From contig JAPLNJ010000363.1 in NCBI GenBank assembly GCA_026692885.1, positions 1-21,423 on the forward strand: a stretch of 21,423 nucleotides of DNA, given 5' to 3'. Shown here one piece after another: positions 1-6,799 of the stretch (positions are counted from its first letter, which is position 1; the number at the start of each line of letters is the position of its first letter). Both the position numbers and the translations under genes were made by a program. The DNA is from Planctomycetota bacterium (GTDB taxonomy: Bacteria > Planctomycetota > Planctomycetia > Pirellulales > Pirellulaceae). The notes under the pieces were generated by a model that saw only the letters and a list, made by a program, of their open reading frames with translations, ran no database searches and was not told the origin of the DNA.

Positions 1-31
1 TCGCGGGCCAACTACTGTGAGTATGGAAAGT

Positions 32-70
32 ACCCGACCCGCGAAAAATGAATTTCTGAACACCCGACCC
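32..70 (+). promoter_or_regulatory. Paired ACCCGACCC direct repeat upstream of the REC-HisKA gene
   Basis: ACCCGACCC occurs at 32-40 and again at 62-70, exactly 30 bp apart, which is about three helical turns, and ends 35 bp before the start codon. The spacing on one helix face suggests an operator, but no regulator is known and the window edge truncates the region. TCGCGGG (1-7) and CCCGCGA (38-44) can also pair. Functional role is a guess. Confidence 0.25.
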
Positions 71-105
71 CTAGCCAGCAAACCATTTTGTACTAGGAGA
101 CTCTG

Positions 106-1266
106 ATGACGACCCCTGCCGCCGCTTCCGTTGCCCTGCCAGGCATCCTCATCGTGGATGACGCCGTGGCCAACCTGGAACTGCTGTCCGTAATGCTCCA
201 GGAGCGGGGGTATGAACCGCGCCCGGTCCCCAGTGGCAAGCTGGCCCTGCTGGCCGCCCAGGCGGATCCGCCCGACCTGATCCTGCTGGACGTCAATATG
301 CCGGAGATGGATGGGTTCGAGGTGTGTGCACGCCTCAAGGCGGAGGCCGCACTGAAGGACATTCCCGTCATTTTCCTGAGCGCTTTTGCGGAGACCTTGG
401 ACAAAGTCAGGGCGTTTTCCCTGGGCGCCGTGGATTACGTGACCAAGCCCTTCCAAGTGGATGAGATCGAAGTGCGGGTGCGGACCCATTTGGCGATCCG
501 GTCCCTGCAACTCCAATTGAGCCAGCACAACGAGCGACTGGAGCGGGTGGTGGCGGAGCGGACCCACCAATTGGAGCAGGCCTACGAACAATTGCTGAAA
601 CTCGACCGGCTCAAGGCGGATTTTCTGCGGATGATCTCCCATGAAATCCGCACCCCCGTGACCAGCGTGTTTGGGGTCACGGAACTGGTGCTTGAGCTGT
701 GCCCGGCCTCCGCCGATCGCGAACTTTACCAGACTCTGTTCGAAGGCAGCCGTTTGCGACTACTCAATCTGGTCGAGGATGCGACCTCGCTCGCCGACAT
801 CGAACAACTGACCGCCAAGAGCGGGTCCGCCAGCTCGTTTTCCACGCTGCTCGCCGAGCTGCGGGTCGCTCTGCCGGACCTCCGGATTTCCGGGGTTGAA
901 GCGGCCGCCCTGGACGCAGTTTGCCTGCGGGGGGATCACTTCTTGCTGAGGAGCGCGCTGACCACGCTGATCCACCTGGCACGCTATTTCTCCCGACATC
1001 AGCAGACGGCGCAGGTGACGCGGGTCGTGGACACGCGGCTGCTGCGCATGCAGTTCGAGCTCAACGCCTTGTCGCTTCCCCCGTTGGCAGCGGCCAGCTT
1101 TTTCGAGCTCGGCTCCCCGGTTCGATCCGCCTCCTATGCGGAACCGCTGGGCCTGGCTCCCGTGGTGGCGCAGAAAATCATCACGACTTTTGGCGGCGAG
1201 GTGCGTCTGGTCCAAGGGACCGCGGAGACCGGGTACTTGGAAGTCCTCCTGCATCAGGCGGACTGA
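106..1266 (+). CDS. Response regulator receiver-HisKA protein with degenerate ATPase domain
   Basis: This 386-residue protein probably acts in two-component signalling in the cytoplasm. Residues 13-130 form a complete REC domain: acidic pair D18-D19, phosphoacceptor D62 in LLDVNMPEMDG, S92, and K114 in YVTKPF. A coiled linker (about 138-168) leads to a HisKA dimerisation helix with the H-box SHEIRTP (H179). The C-terminal third should be an HATPase domain but is eroded. No N-box asparagine motif and no DxGxG G1 box are visible, and only a G2-like tail (PLGLAPVVAQKI, then GGEVRLVQG) is recognisable. It may therefore receive phosphate without making it. The ATG at 106 is preceded by AGGAGA at 95-100 with 5-nt spacing. 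No membrane segment is seen. The opposite-strand neighbour is an HPt remnant. Family call is firm; lack of kinase activity is inferred. Confidence 0.9.
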   Translation: MTTPAAASVALPGILIVDDAVANLELLSVMLQERGYEPRPVPSGKLALLAAQADPPDLILLDVNMPEMDGFEVCARLKAEAALKDIPVIFLSAFAETLDKVRAFSLGAVDYVTKPFQVDEIEVRVRTHLAIRSLQLQLSQHNERLERVVAERTHQLEQAYEQLLKLDRLKADFLRMISHEIRTPVTSVFGVTELVLELCPASADRELYQTLFEGSRLRLLNLVEDATSLADIEQLTAKSGSASSFSTLLAELRVALPDLRISGVEAAALDAVCLRGDHFLLRSALTTLIHLARYFSRHQQTAQVTRVVDTRLLRMQFELNALSLPPLAAASFFELGSPVRSASYAEPLGLAPVVAQKIITTFGGEVRLVQGTAETGYLEVLLHQAD

Positions 1267-1284
1267 GCTTTCGCGAACGTGGTG

Positions 1285-1306
1285 GGGGAGGGCGACGCTC
1301 CCGCGG
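1285..1306. repeat. Interspersed repeat, half-element copy (matches 21130-21151)
   Basis: A 22-bp stretch just after the REC-HisKA stop is identical to 21130-21151, almost 20 kb away. It contains GGGCGACGCTCCCG. The distal copy is the left end of a hairpin element ending at 21204; here only this left end is recognisable. It is intergenic repeat DNA rather than coding sequence. Confidence 0.6.
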
Positions 1307-1363
1307 CGCGGATGTGGCCTTGATCGTAAGGTTGCGCACTGCTGTCCATGCTGGCCACGGTCC

Positions 1364-1443
1364 GGGTGGCTGGCGGCTGAGCCTAAGCGAAGCCCCAGTA
1401 CCCGGTTTCTGGGACATCGCTGCACTCTGCCCCAGCCACCCTG
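1364..1443. repeat. Intergenic hairpin repeat (GGGTGGCTGG/CCAGCCACCC)
   Basis: GGGTGGCTGG at 1364-1373 pairs perfectly with CCAGCCACCC at 1432-1441, enclosing 58 nt. The 15-mer at 1429-1443 recurs inverted as CAGGGTGGCTGGGGC at 9431-9445 after mutS. This marks a dispersed repeat family filling the convergent gap between the REC-HisKA gene and the HPt remnant. A role as bidirectional terminator is possible; no U-tract is seen. Confidence 0.55.
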
Positions 1444-1454
1444 ACCCCCTGCTA

Positions 1455-1769
1455 CTAGCGTAAAAGCTGCAGCGATTCCTGCAGCCGGCCGAACAGTGCC
1501 TCCAGGTCGGCCAGGCGGACTTGGACGGTGTTCAGGTCGCCGGCCTTCTCTAGGTCAAATGCCACCACGCACCTCCGCAGCGTTTTGACGCGCGGTGGTG
1601 TGTTTTCCAGAAAACTCTCGATGACGATGCGGGCCAGTTCCTCATCATGCATCAGCCGGTACAGCATGCCCGCCTTGTCGAACGCCGGCGGCTCCAGTGC
1701 CTGAGCGGAACGGGGCCGCCGTGTCCGATCAGGCTTCGTCTCAAGACCCTGCCGACGGCTCCCGTTCAT
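1455..1769 (-). pseudogene. HPt phosphotransfer domain remnant lacking the histidine core
   Basis: The C-terminal part of this minus-strand frame resembles an HPt domain. The first helix reads AFDKAGMLYRLMHDEELARI and continues as FLENTPPRVKTLRR. It is joined directly to the typical last helix, EKAGDLNTVQVRLADLEALF and RLQESLQLL. The roughly 35-residue core that normally carries AHxLKG with the phosphorylated histidine is absent, with the junction near 1550. The frame stays open across the junction, so a deletion is more likely than a frameshift. The start shown is an ATG at 1769 (104 residues) with no clear Shine-Dalgarno sequence; the frame is open further upstream to 1976 but there overlaps the toxin gene. 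It lies 34 bp behind the toxin gene, and the REC-HisKA gene converges on it. It could still be expressed as a small helical protein, but not as a phosphotransfer protein. Confidence 0.55.
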
Positions 1770-1803
1770 CCGCTGGTTCGTGGCCACGAGGGGTCCTGGT
1801 GCG

Positions 1804-2133
1804 TCAACGTTCAATAATATCCGCTGCCTTGAGCGGCGTTTGGCCGCGACCTCGTACTCGCAGGATCCGAACCTCCTCGTCCGCGACGGTGAATACGCAA
1901 CGGTAGGGAGCTCCGTATCGGGTCTTGAACAGTGCCTGCCGCAGTTCGACGTCAAACGCGGCGTTCTCCGGCGCAATCGAGCAAGCCAACGGTTGCAGAA
2001 TTATCCGTTTCGTACACGCCAGGAATGCCCGATACCAAGAGGCGGCCCCCTGCTGGGATCTCGCGAGTATGTAGGCGTAGATCTCGTCAACGTCGATTTC
2101 AGCAGGCTCTACGATAACGAGCCGATACGTCAT
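1804..2133 (-). CDS. RelE/ParE-family toxin of a type II toxin-antitoxin pair
   Basis: This 109-residue protein has the compact fold signature of ParE-like toxins. An N-terminal strand (YRLVIVEPAE) is followed by helices with DVDEIYAYI, then APENAAFDVELRQALF, YRCVFTVADEEVRILRVR and a basic end including RVRGRG. Known relatives inhibit DNA gyrase (ParE) or cleave mRNA (RelE). The sequence, with AFDVELRQ and YRCVFTV, looks more ParE-like, but the target cannot be settled here. Its ATG overlaps the stop of the upstream partner (ATGA, 2130-2133), implying translational coupling and the usual antitoxin-then-toxin order. Length is normal and no key region appears lost. Confidence 0.88.
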   Translation of the reverse strand: MTYRLVIVEPAEIDVDEIYAYILARSQQGAASWYRAFLACTKRIILQPLACSIAPENAAFDVELRQALFKTRYGAPYRCVFTVADEEVRILRVRGRGQTPLKAADIIER

Positions 2134-2384
2134 GCGTCGCTCGTTATGCTGTGGCGACTACGAAACTCGGCGTCAAAGGCGGAAAACGGTCGCATCCGTC
2201 CCGCGTCCATCGCGTCGAGCGATTCCTGAATAGCCGAAACGTTCTCCCCGTATTCGGCGACCGACGGATTCTCCAGACGCCACAACTCAAACAGTTGAAG
2301 CCACGTTACGTAAGATTTCGCGCCCGACACGAGCGAAACCGCAAAGTCATGGAATCGATCAAGTTCTTCCATCGTGACATTCAT
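2130..2384 (-). CDS. Probable cognate antitoxin of the ParE-type toxin
   Basis: This 84-residue protein sits directly upstream of the ParE-like gene and overlaps it by 4 bp, the classic antitoxin position. It starts MNVTMEELDRFHDFA, and a later ELWRLENPSVAEYGENVSAI segment is predicted helical. I do not recognise a ribbon-helix-helix, HTH or AbrB motif with confidence, so assignment rests mainly on context and size. The acidic, helical C-terminus could neutralise the basic toxin. GGAGG lies 8 nt before the ATG, and a good promoter lies just upstream (2406-2433). Autoregulation by the pair is expected from known systems but not shown. Confidence 0.75.
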   Translation of the reverse strand: MNVTMEELDRFHDFAVSLVSGAKSYVTWLQLFELWRLENPSVAEYGENVSAIQESLDAMDAGRMRPFSAFDAEFRSRHSITSDA

Positions 2385-2405
2385 CCCAAACCCCTCCCAT
2401 CTCGC

Positions 2406-2433
2406 ATTCTACCGGTCGATCCATTGTCGTCAA
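2406..2433 (-). promoter_or_regulatory. Sigma70-type promoter of the toxin-antitoxin operon
   Basis: Read on the minus strand, TTGACG (2433-2428) and TAGAAT (2411-2406) are separated by 16 bp, close to the housekeeping consensus. The -10 box ends about 21 nt before the antitoxin ATG. ACCGGT at 2411-2416 is a small palindrome beside the -10 box and a possible operator half. No experimental support. Confidence 0.6.
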
Positions 2434-2505
2434 CCGGCCCAGATGGATGGCGAGCTGACGGTGCGCTCGACGCCACGAACTCCGGACCTAGAGGCTGTTG
2501 CGCAG

Positions 2506-2522
2506 CGTTCCGATCAAGGCCC
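2506..2522 (+). repeat. 17-bp motif, copy 1 (upstream of GT2)
   Basis: CGTTCCGATCAAGGCCC occurs here, 165 bp before the GT2 start, and again at 5271-5287, 25 bp before the capK-like start, in the same orientation. An exact 17-mer shared by two leaders in the same gene group is unlikely by chance in 21 kb. It could be a regulator site, an RNA leader element or a repeat scar. Confidence 0.5.
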
Positions 2523-2687
2523 GGTGCGGGGCACCAAGGTCCCGCTGGATTGCCAGCGACCTCTGTTTGCAGTACCATCCTTGTCGATCTCCAGATTTGG
2601 GGGGGCAGTTTCTTGTACCCAGACGGACTGGATCCTAACCACGGGCGTGCAATGCCACTCGCTCGCCCCAACCTGCGGAGTCTCACG

Positions 2688-3632
2688 ATGCAGTCCCTCA
2701 GCACCCCGCCCCCAACCGTCAGCGTGATTATGCCAGCCTACCGGGCTGGCGGGACCATCGGCCGGGCGATCGACAGCATCCTGGCCCAGACGTATCCTGT
2801 GCACGAAATCCTGGTCGTCGACGATGGCAGCCCGGAGGACCTGGCCGCGATTCTCGCCCCGTACGGTGAGCGGATCAGCCTCGTGCGTCAGCCGAACGGC
2901 GGTGCCGCTGCGGCCCGCAATCGCGGCCTCGACCTGGCGCGGGGCGACTTGGTGGCCTTCCTGGATGCGGACGACCAGTGGCTGCCGGAGAAAGTCGCGC
3001 AATGCGTCGCGGTGTTCCAGCAGCAGCCGGATGTCGGTCTGGTCGCCAGCCGGTACAGCTTACAGGATGCGGATGGCGGGCCGGTAAAAACTGCCGGTCC
3101 CGAACCTGGCTGGTGCCACCAGCGAACGCGAGTTCGAGCTTCGCAGGTGTTAGATTTCGCCAGGAATATCGTCACGACCACCGTGGTGGTCCGGCGTCAG
3201 CTGCTCCAGGACCAGCGATTCGACGTGACCCTCGCGACGGCCGAGGACCGCGACCTCTGGATTCGGCTCTTGCTGGCCACGGAAGTCTACTTCATCGACG
3301 CTCCGCTCTGCATCTATCTGGTTAGCCAAACCTCGTTGTCTCACGGCAATGTAGATCTGGATTGCACTTGCATGCTGCGCGTCATCGATCGCTACGCATC
3401 GCGACTCGGGATTGGCATCAGCCGTCGCGAGCGATCCTACGTGCACTACAAGTGGGCTGCGGGACTCGGCGATGGCCGAGCAGCCTTGAGTCATTGGGTA
3501 CAGGCAACCTGGTTGTGGCCGCTCCCCTACGCCCACCAACGGACCCGCTGCTGGCTGGCCCGCCCGCGATTACTGGTCTCCATCCTGCGAAGACTTTTGC
3601 GGCCAGCTGATTTGGCACGCGGTCTGCAATAG
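2688..3632 (+). CDS. Glycosyltransferase family 2 (GT-A fold)
   Basis: This 314-residue enzyme should transfer a sugar from a nucleotide-sugar donor during surface-polysaccharide assembly on the cytoplasmic side of the membrane. The N-terminus is a typical GT-A start (TVSVIMPAYRAGGTIGRAID, then QTYPVHEILVVDDGS). It is followed by GGAAAARNRGLDLARGD and the metal-binding DxD-type motif FLDADDQWL (residues 91-99). The ATG at 2688 was chosen because GGAG lies 7 nt upstream and the fold begins 10 residues in; an in-frame ATG at 2652 is the alternative. No transmembrane helix is obvious. The C-terminal 80 residues are basic and Trp-rich and may contact membrane. Donor and acceptor cannot be predicted. 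It heads a group with a GT4 enzyme and a CapK-like enzyme on the same strand. Confidence 0.92.
   Translation: MQSLSTPPPTVSVIMPAYRAGGTIGRAIDSILAQTYPVHEILVVDDGSPEDLAAILAPYGERISLVRQPNGGAAAARNRGLDLARGDLVAFLDADDQWLPEKVAQCVAVFQQQPDVGLVASRYSLQDADGGPVKTAGPEPGWCHQRTRVRASQVLDFARNIVTTTVVVRRQLLQDQRFDVTLATAEDRDLWIRLLLATEVYFIDAPLCIYLVSQTSLSHGNVDLDCTCMLRVIDRYASRLGIGISRRERSYVHYKWAAGLGDGRAALSHWVQATWLWPLPYAHQRTRCWLARPRLLVSILRRLLRPADLARGLQ
3613..3628 (+). promoter_or_regulatory. Candidate sigma54 (-24/-12) promoter
   Basis: TGGCACGCGGTCTGCA matches the RpoN consensus TGGCACG-N4-TTGCW at all but one position, with the required GG-N10-GC spacing. It overlaps the last codons of the GT2 gene and would start transcription near 3640, about 107 nt upstream of the small ORF at 3747 and 400 nt before the GT4 gene. 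Sigma54 control of exopolysaccharide gene clusters is known in other bacteria. Its position inside a coding end means chance cannot be excluded. Confidence 0.45.
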
Positions 3633-3746
3633 GCTGTCGAGCGTTCTCAGGGAAGGAACGAACGGCAGCGGAAGCCGAAACGCAACTCAACCTGTGGCAG
3701 ACAGCGAGCGATTAAGCGACTGCCACGCAAGACAAGGGGTGGAACC

Positions 3747-3932
3747 ATGAACCGTGTTTGCTCTTACCTGATGAATGCCGTCGATCAACTCTGCGTGCTC
3801 CGGAACGACGAGGACCGCGCCGGTCACTCGGACGCAGCCGAACTGATCGAGCATTTGATGAAGGAGACGGAACGCGTCCTGAGCAACTTGGGACTGGGCG
3901 AATTCGATTACAATCGGGCCCGGTTCACGTAA
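3747..3932 (+). CDS. Small hypothetical protein
   Basis: This 61-residue ORF starts with ATG after AAGGGGTGG, a usable Shine-Dalgarno sequence. The product is acidic and mostly helical by composition (NAVDQLCVLRNDED, then SDAAELIEHLMKETERVL), ending GEFDYNRARFT. No family is recognised, and no signal peptide or membrane segment is seen. It lies alone between the two glycosyltransferase genes and downstream of the candidate sigma54 site. It could be a small regulator of the polysaccharide group or a chance ORF; the sensible amino-acid composition and ribosome site favour a real gene modestly. Confidence 0.45.
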   Translation: MNRVCSYLMNAVDQLCVLRNDEDRAGHSDAAELIEHLMKETERVLSNLGLGEFDYNRARFT

Positions 3933-4035
3933 GCCTCGTCGTGGCTGGGGCACGTGGGAAACGTGTTCCACACACGAAACCTGACGGTACTTTCTTCTGC
4001 CTTTCGCGGCCCTCCATTGCTGCAGGAAACCCACC

Positions 4036-5157
4036 ATGTTCTTCCCTTCCGCCAATTCGCGCGTCGTCCCCGGCGAACCGCTCGGAGTGGCGCACATCGC
4101 CTTCAGCTTGAAGACGGGCGGCATGGAACGACTGCTGGTGGAGTTCGCTCGGAATGCCGATCGCAACCGTTTCCGGCTGCAGTACTTCTGCTTGACGGAG
4201 CGGGGCACCCCGGCTCAAGACATCGAAGCTCTCGGCTGGCCGGTGCATGAGCTGAACAAACGCAGCGGCTTTCGCTGGAGCGCCGTGACCCAACTGGCCC
4301 GCGAATTCCGCCGCTCGCGCATCGCCGTCGTCCATTCGCACAACTCGGGGGCGATGATCTACGGGGCCCTCGCCGCACGCTGGGGCGGTGTTCCGGCTGT
4401 CATTCATACCCGCCATGGTCAACGCTTCGGGGCGGGTAGACGGCAGACGTGGGTGTTCGCCTGCATCACCCGTCTGATCGATCGCGTGGTCGGGGTCTCG
4501 CAGGACAGTGCGGCCATGTCCATCGCCGAAGGCGTTCCGCCAAGTCGTGTGCGGACGATCTGGAACGGCATCGACGTGTCACGCTTTGCGTATACCGGCG
4601 GCAATCCCCGCGGCCCGGCAGTGATTGTGGCTCGGCTGGCTCCGGAAAAAGATTTGGAGACCTTGTTGCGAGCCGTGGCGCTGATCGCGCCCCGGTCCCC
4701 GTCGTTTCGACTGCAAATCGTCGGCGATGGGCCGTGCATGCCGCAGGTCCGGGAGTTGGTGGAACGCTGGAGCCTGGCTGAGTACGTCCAATTGTTGGGC
4801 GAGCGGCGCGATGTGCCGGCGATTCTGCAGGCGGCGTCCATGTTCGTGCTGCCGTCGCGTACCGAGGGCGTCTCGCTGACGCTGCTCGAGGCCATGGCTT
4901 CCGGTTTGCCGGTGGTAGCCACGCAAGTCGGCGGCAACCCGGAGGTGGTGGAGAACGGCCAGACCGGTTGGCTGGTTCCGGTCGGCGACGCGGAGCAGAT
5001 GGCGGCGGCGTTGCAGCGGCTGTCGGCCGATCCCGTAGCGGCCCACGCGATGGGCGTCGCCGGACGACGACGCGTGGAGACGCATTTCGACGTCTCGCGT
5101 ATGGTGCGGGACTATGAAGCCATGTATAGCGAAGTGCTGGACGGCAAGCGACCGTAG
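4036..5157 (+). CDS. Glycosyltransferase family 4 (GT-B fold)
   Basis: This 373-residue retaining glycosyltransferase probably extends a lipid-linked glycan in exopolysaccharide or similar synthesis. The acceptor half begins LGVAHIAFSLKTGGMERLLV (residues 16-35), with the glycine loop KTGGME. The donor half shows VGVSQDSAA (152-160), RTIWNGIDVSRF (173-184), VARLAPEKDLETLL (198-211) and the EX7E-type motif with E277 and E285 (RTEGVSLTLLEAMASGLPVV). Overall architecture resembles the sugar transferases of PEP-CTERM/EpsH-associated clusters, but no exosortase is in view, so that link is tentative. AGGAAA about 6 nt before the ATG supports the start. It is followed at 155 bp by the CapK-like gene, same strand. 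Confidence 0.93.
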   Translation: MFFPSANSRVVPGEPLGVAHIAFSLKTGGMERLLVEFARNADRNRFRLQYFCLTERGTPAQDIEALGWPVHELNKRSGFRWSAVTQLAREFRRSRIAVVHSHNSGAMIYGALAARWGGVPAVIHTRHGQRFGAGRRQTWVFACITRLIDRVVGVSQDSAAMSIAEGVPPSRVRTIWNGIDVSRFAYTGGNPRGPAVIVARLAPEKDLETLLRAVALIAPRSPSFRLQIVGDGPCMPQVRELVERWSLAEYVQLLGERRDVPAILQAASMFVLPSRTEGVSLTLLEAMASGLPVVATQVGGNPEVVENGQTGWLVPVGDAEQMAAALQRLSADPVAAHAMGVAGRRRVETHFDVSRMVRDYEAMYSEVLDGKRP

Positions 5158-5270
5158 TCGGATTGGCACCAGCGGCGCGCCTCGTCGTAGGCGGGCTCTC
5201 CAGAGTCGGGTAGTATAGTGTGACGTGCTACTGAGGAATGGGACCGGCACGCAGTGACGGCATTTCGTAA

Positions 5271-5287
5271 CGTTCCGATCAAGGCCC
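5271..5287 (+). repeat. 17-bp motif, copy 2 (upstream of capK-like gene)
   Basis: Second exact copy of CGTTCCGATCAAGGCCC, ending 25 bp before the ATG at 5313. At this distance it could overlap the ribosome-loading region, which contrasts with the 165-bp distance of copy 1. A weak GG-N10-GC match (TGGCACC at 5164-5170) lies about 100 bp upstream. Confidence 0.5.
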
Positions 5288-5312
5288 AGGTCGCGTCAAG
5301 AAAGACTCACCC

Positions 5313-6671
5313 ATGCTGACTCGCTACTTCTATCGCTACGTTGTCATTCCAGCTTTCGAAACACTCTACAAGCGGCGCAAGACGCTGCAATACTGGAAAC
5401 AGTTGGAACGTAGTCAGTGGTGGTCGCCCGAGGAGTTGCAGGCCGAGCAATTTGCGGCCCTGCAGCGTCTGCTCCGACACGCTGCGGAGAACTGCCCGTA
5501 CTACCGCAACCTCTGGGCAGAGCACCGGTTGAATGTGCGCGATATCCAGTCTCCTGCGGATTTTCAGCGCTGGCCGTTGTTGCAGCGAGAGCACGTTCTG
5601 GAACACCGTCCCGCCTTGCGGGCCGAGCATGGCGTGCCACCGCTGATCTCGAAGGCCACCGGCGGCTCGACCGGGATACCGATGCAGTTTGATCTGGACC
5701 GGGGCAGCTACGAACGGCGGAACGCCGCCACACACCGGGGATACGGCTGGGCCGGGGCTACCCCGGGCACCAAGCAGTTCTACCTGTGGGGCGTACCGCT
5801 GGGGCCGCAGCCTGGCTGGAAGGTCTGGAAGAACCGGTTCTACGAGGCCGTGCAGAGACGCCGGGTGGCGAATCTGTTTGAACTGAGCGAGGCCACGGTC
5901 CCGCAGTTCCTCCGCTCGCTCAATAGCTACCGCCCGGATGTGATCGTGGCCTACACCAGCGCCGTTTACCACTTCGCCCGCAGCTTGGCAGAACGTAAGC
6001 AACGCCCGTTTTCGCCTCAAGCCATCATCGTCGGAGCAGAAAAACTCTACGGATTCCAGCGGGAACTGATCGAGTCGGTATTCGGGGCGCCGGTCTTTGA
6101 AACTTACGGTTCGCGCGAATTCATGCTGACGGGTGCCGAGTGCAGCGAGCACGCCGGCTTGCACCTGACCACGGAGCAACTGTGCCTGGAAATCGTGAAC
6201 GACGACGGCACACCGACACCCGCCGGCGAAGTGGGGAATGTGGTGGTCACGGACCTGTACAACTACGGCATGCCCTTCGTCCGATATGTCTGCGGCGATC
6301 AAGCGGTGGCGGGATTCAGCCAGTGCCGCTGCGGGCGTGGTCTACCGCTGCTACAAGAAGTCCGTGGCCGCAAACTGGACGTGCTGCGTACGCCGGACGG
6401 CCGTTTCGTGACGGGCGTCTTCTTCCCGCACTTGATGAAGGACTATCCCGGGGTCAGGCAATTCCAGGTGGTCCAGCCGGCATTGGACCAGCTGGAACTG
6501 CGTGTCGTCTTGGGCCCGTCGTGGAGCGAGTCCGATCAAGCGAAGCTGCTGCAATGCGTCCAACAGACGGTCGGCCCGCTGGTTCGCATCACGTGGCAGC
6601 CCGTGTCCGAAATCCCGTTGACCCGCGCCGGCAAGCACCGCGTGGTGGTTTCGGACATCGCGGAAGCTTAG
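5313..6671 (+). CDS. CapK/phenylacetate-CoA ligase-like adenylate-forming enzyme
   Basis: This 452-residue protein belongs to the PaaK/CapK branch of the ANL superfamily, which activates a carboxylate by adenylation. The phosphate-binding loop is clear (KATGGSTGIPMQF, residues 114-126). Further family features are ETYGSREF, the LCLEIVNDDG and TPTPAGEVGNVVVTDLYNYG region with MPFVRYVCGD, a CRCGRGLP cysteine pair, and GRKLDVLRTPDGRFVTG. A C-terminal subdomain ends at TRAGKHRVVVSDI. CapK-type members sit in capsule and exopolysaccharide clusters, where the substrate is usually unknown; the GT2 and GT4 neighbours fit that setting better than phenylacetate catabolism. Length is usual. The start is supported by alignment of the N-terminus; the ribosome site (AAGAAAG) is weak. 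Confidence 0.88.
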   Translation: MLTRYFYRYVVIPAFETLYKRRKTLQYWKQLERSQWWSPEELQAEQFAALQRLLRHAAENCPYYRNLWAEHRLNVRDIQSPADFQRWPLLQREHVLEHRPALRAEHGVPPLISKATGGSTGIPMQFDLDRGSYERRNAATHRGYGWAGATPGTKQFYLWGVPLGPQPGWKVWKNRFYEAVQRRRVANLFELSEATVPQFLRSLNSYRPDVIVAYTSAVYHFARSLAERKQRPFSPQAIIVGAEKLYGFQRELIESVFGAPVFETYGSREFMLTGAECSEHAGLHLTTEQLCLEIVNDDGTPTPAGEVGNVVVTDLYNYGMPFVRYVCGDQAVAGFSQCRCGRGLPLLQEVRGRKLDVLRTPDGRFVTGVFFPHLMKDYPGVRQFQVVQPALDQLELRVVLGPSWSESDQAKLLQCVQQTVGPLVRITWQPVSEIPLTRAGKHRVVVSDIAEA

Positions 6672-6799
6672 GACCGGCGCATCAATAACTGTCGGAACTA
6701 TTCAAAGCAGGCACACTACGCGAATCGCCCCAAGAATCGTTGGGTGCTAGGCGGCTCCCCTCTCGTCGTGCTCGCCTGTGGTTGCTACCATGCGGCATT

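Larger units (their letters stand above)
2385..2687. other. Intergenic region between TA operon and GT2 gene
   Basis: These 303 bases separate divergent units. They hold the toxin-antitoxin promoter and a 17-bp repeat (2506-2522) shared with the capK-like upstream region. A plus-strand reading frame runs through from 2151, but its translation shows no protein-like features until the GT2 start at 2688, so the region is treated as noncoding. No terminator or clear plus-strand promoter was found. Confidence 0.5.

Noticed and set aside
1770..1976. Upstream part of the HPt-remnant frame
   Set aside because: It lies largely within the toxin gene in another frame, with Arg-rich low-quality translation and no HPt similarity.
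2151..2687. N-terminal extension of the GT2 reading frame by 179 codons
   Set aside because: It overlaps the antitoxin gene and its promoter antisense, and the GT-A fold begins just after the ATG at 2688, which has a ribosome site.
3687..4422. Two overlapping minus-strand ORFs around the small ORF and GT4 start
   Set aside because: Both run antisense to GT4 coding sequence, lack ribosome sites and show no family features.
5164..5178. Second sigma54 promoter upstream of the capK-like gene
   Set aside because: GG-N10-GC spacing is present but the -12 element lacks the T residues, so it is too weak to annotate.
5307..6302. 331-residue minus-strand ORF opposite the capK-like gene
   Set aside because: Antisense shadow without recognisable features, opposite a well-supported enzyme.
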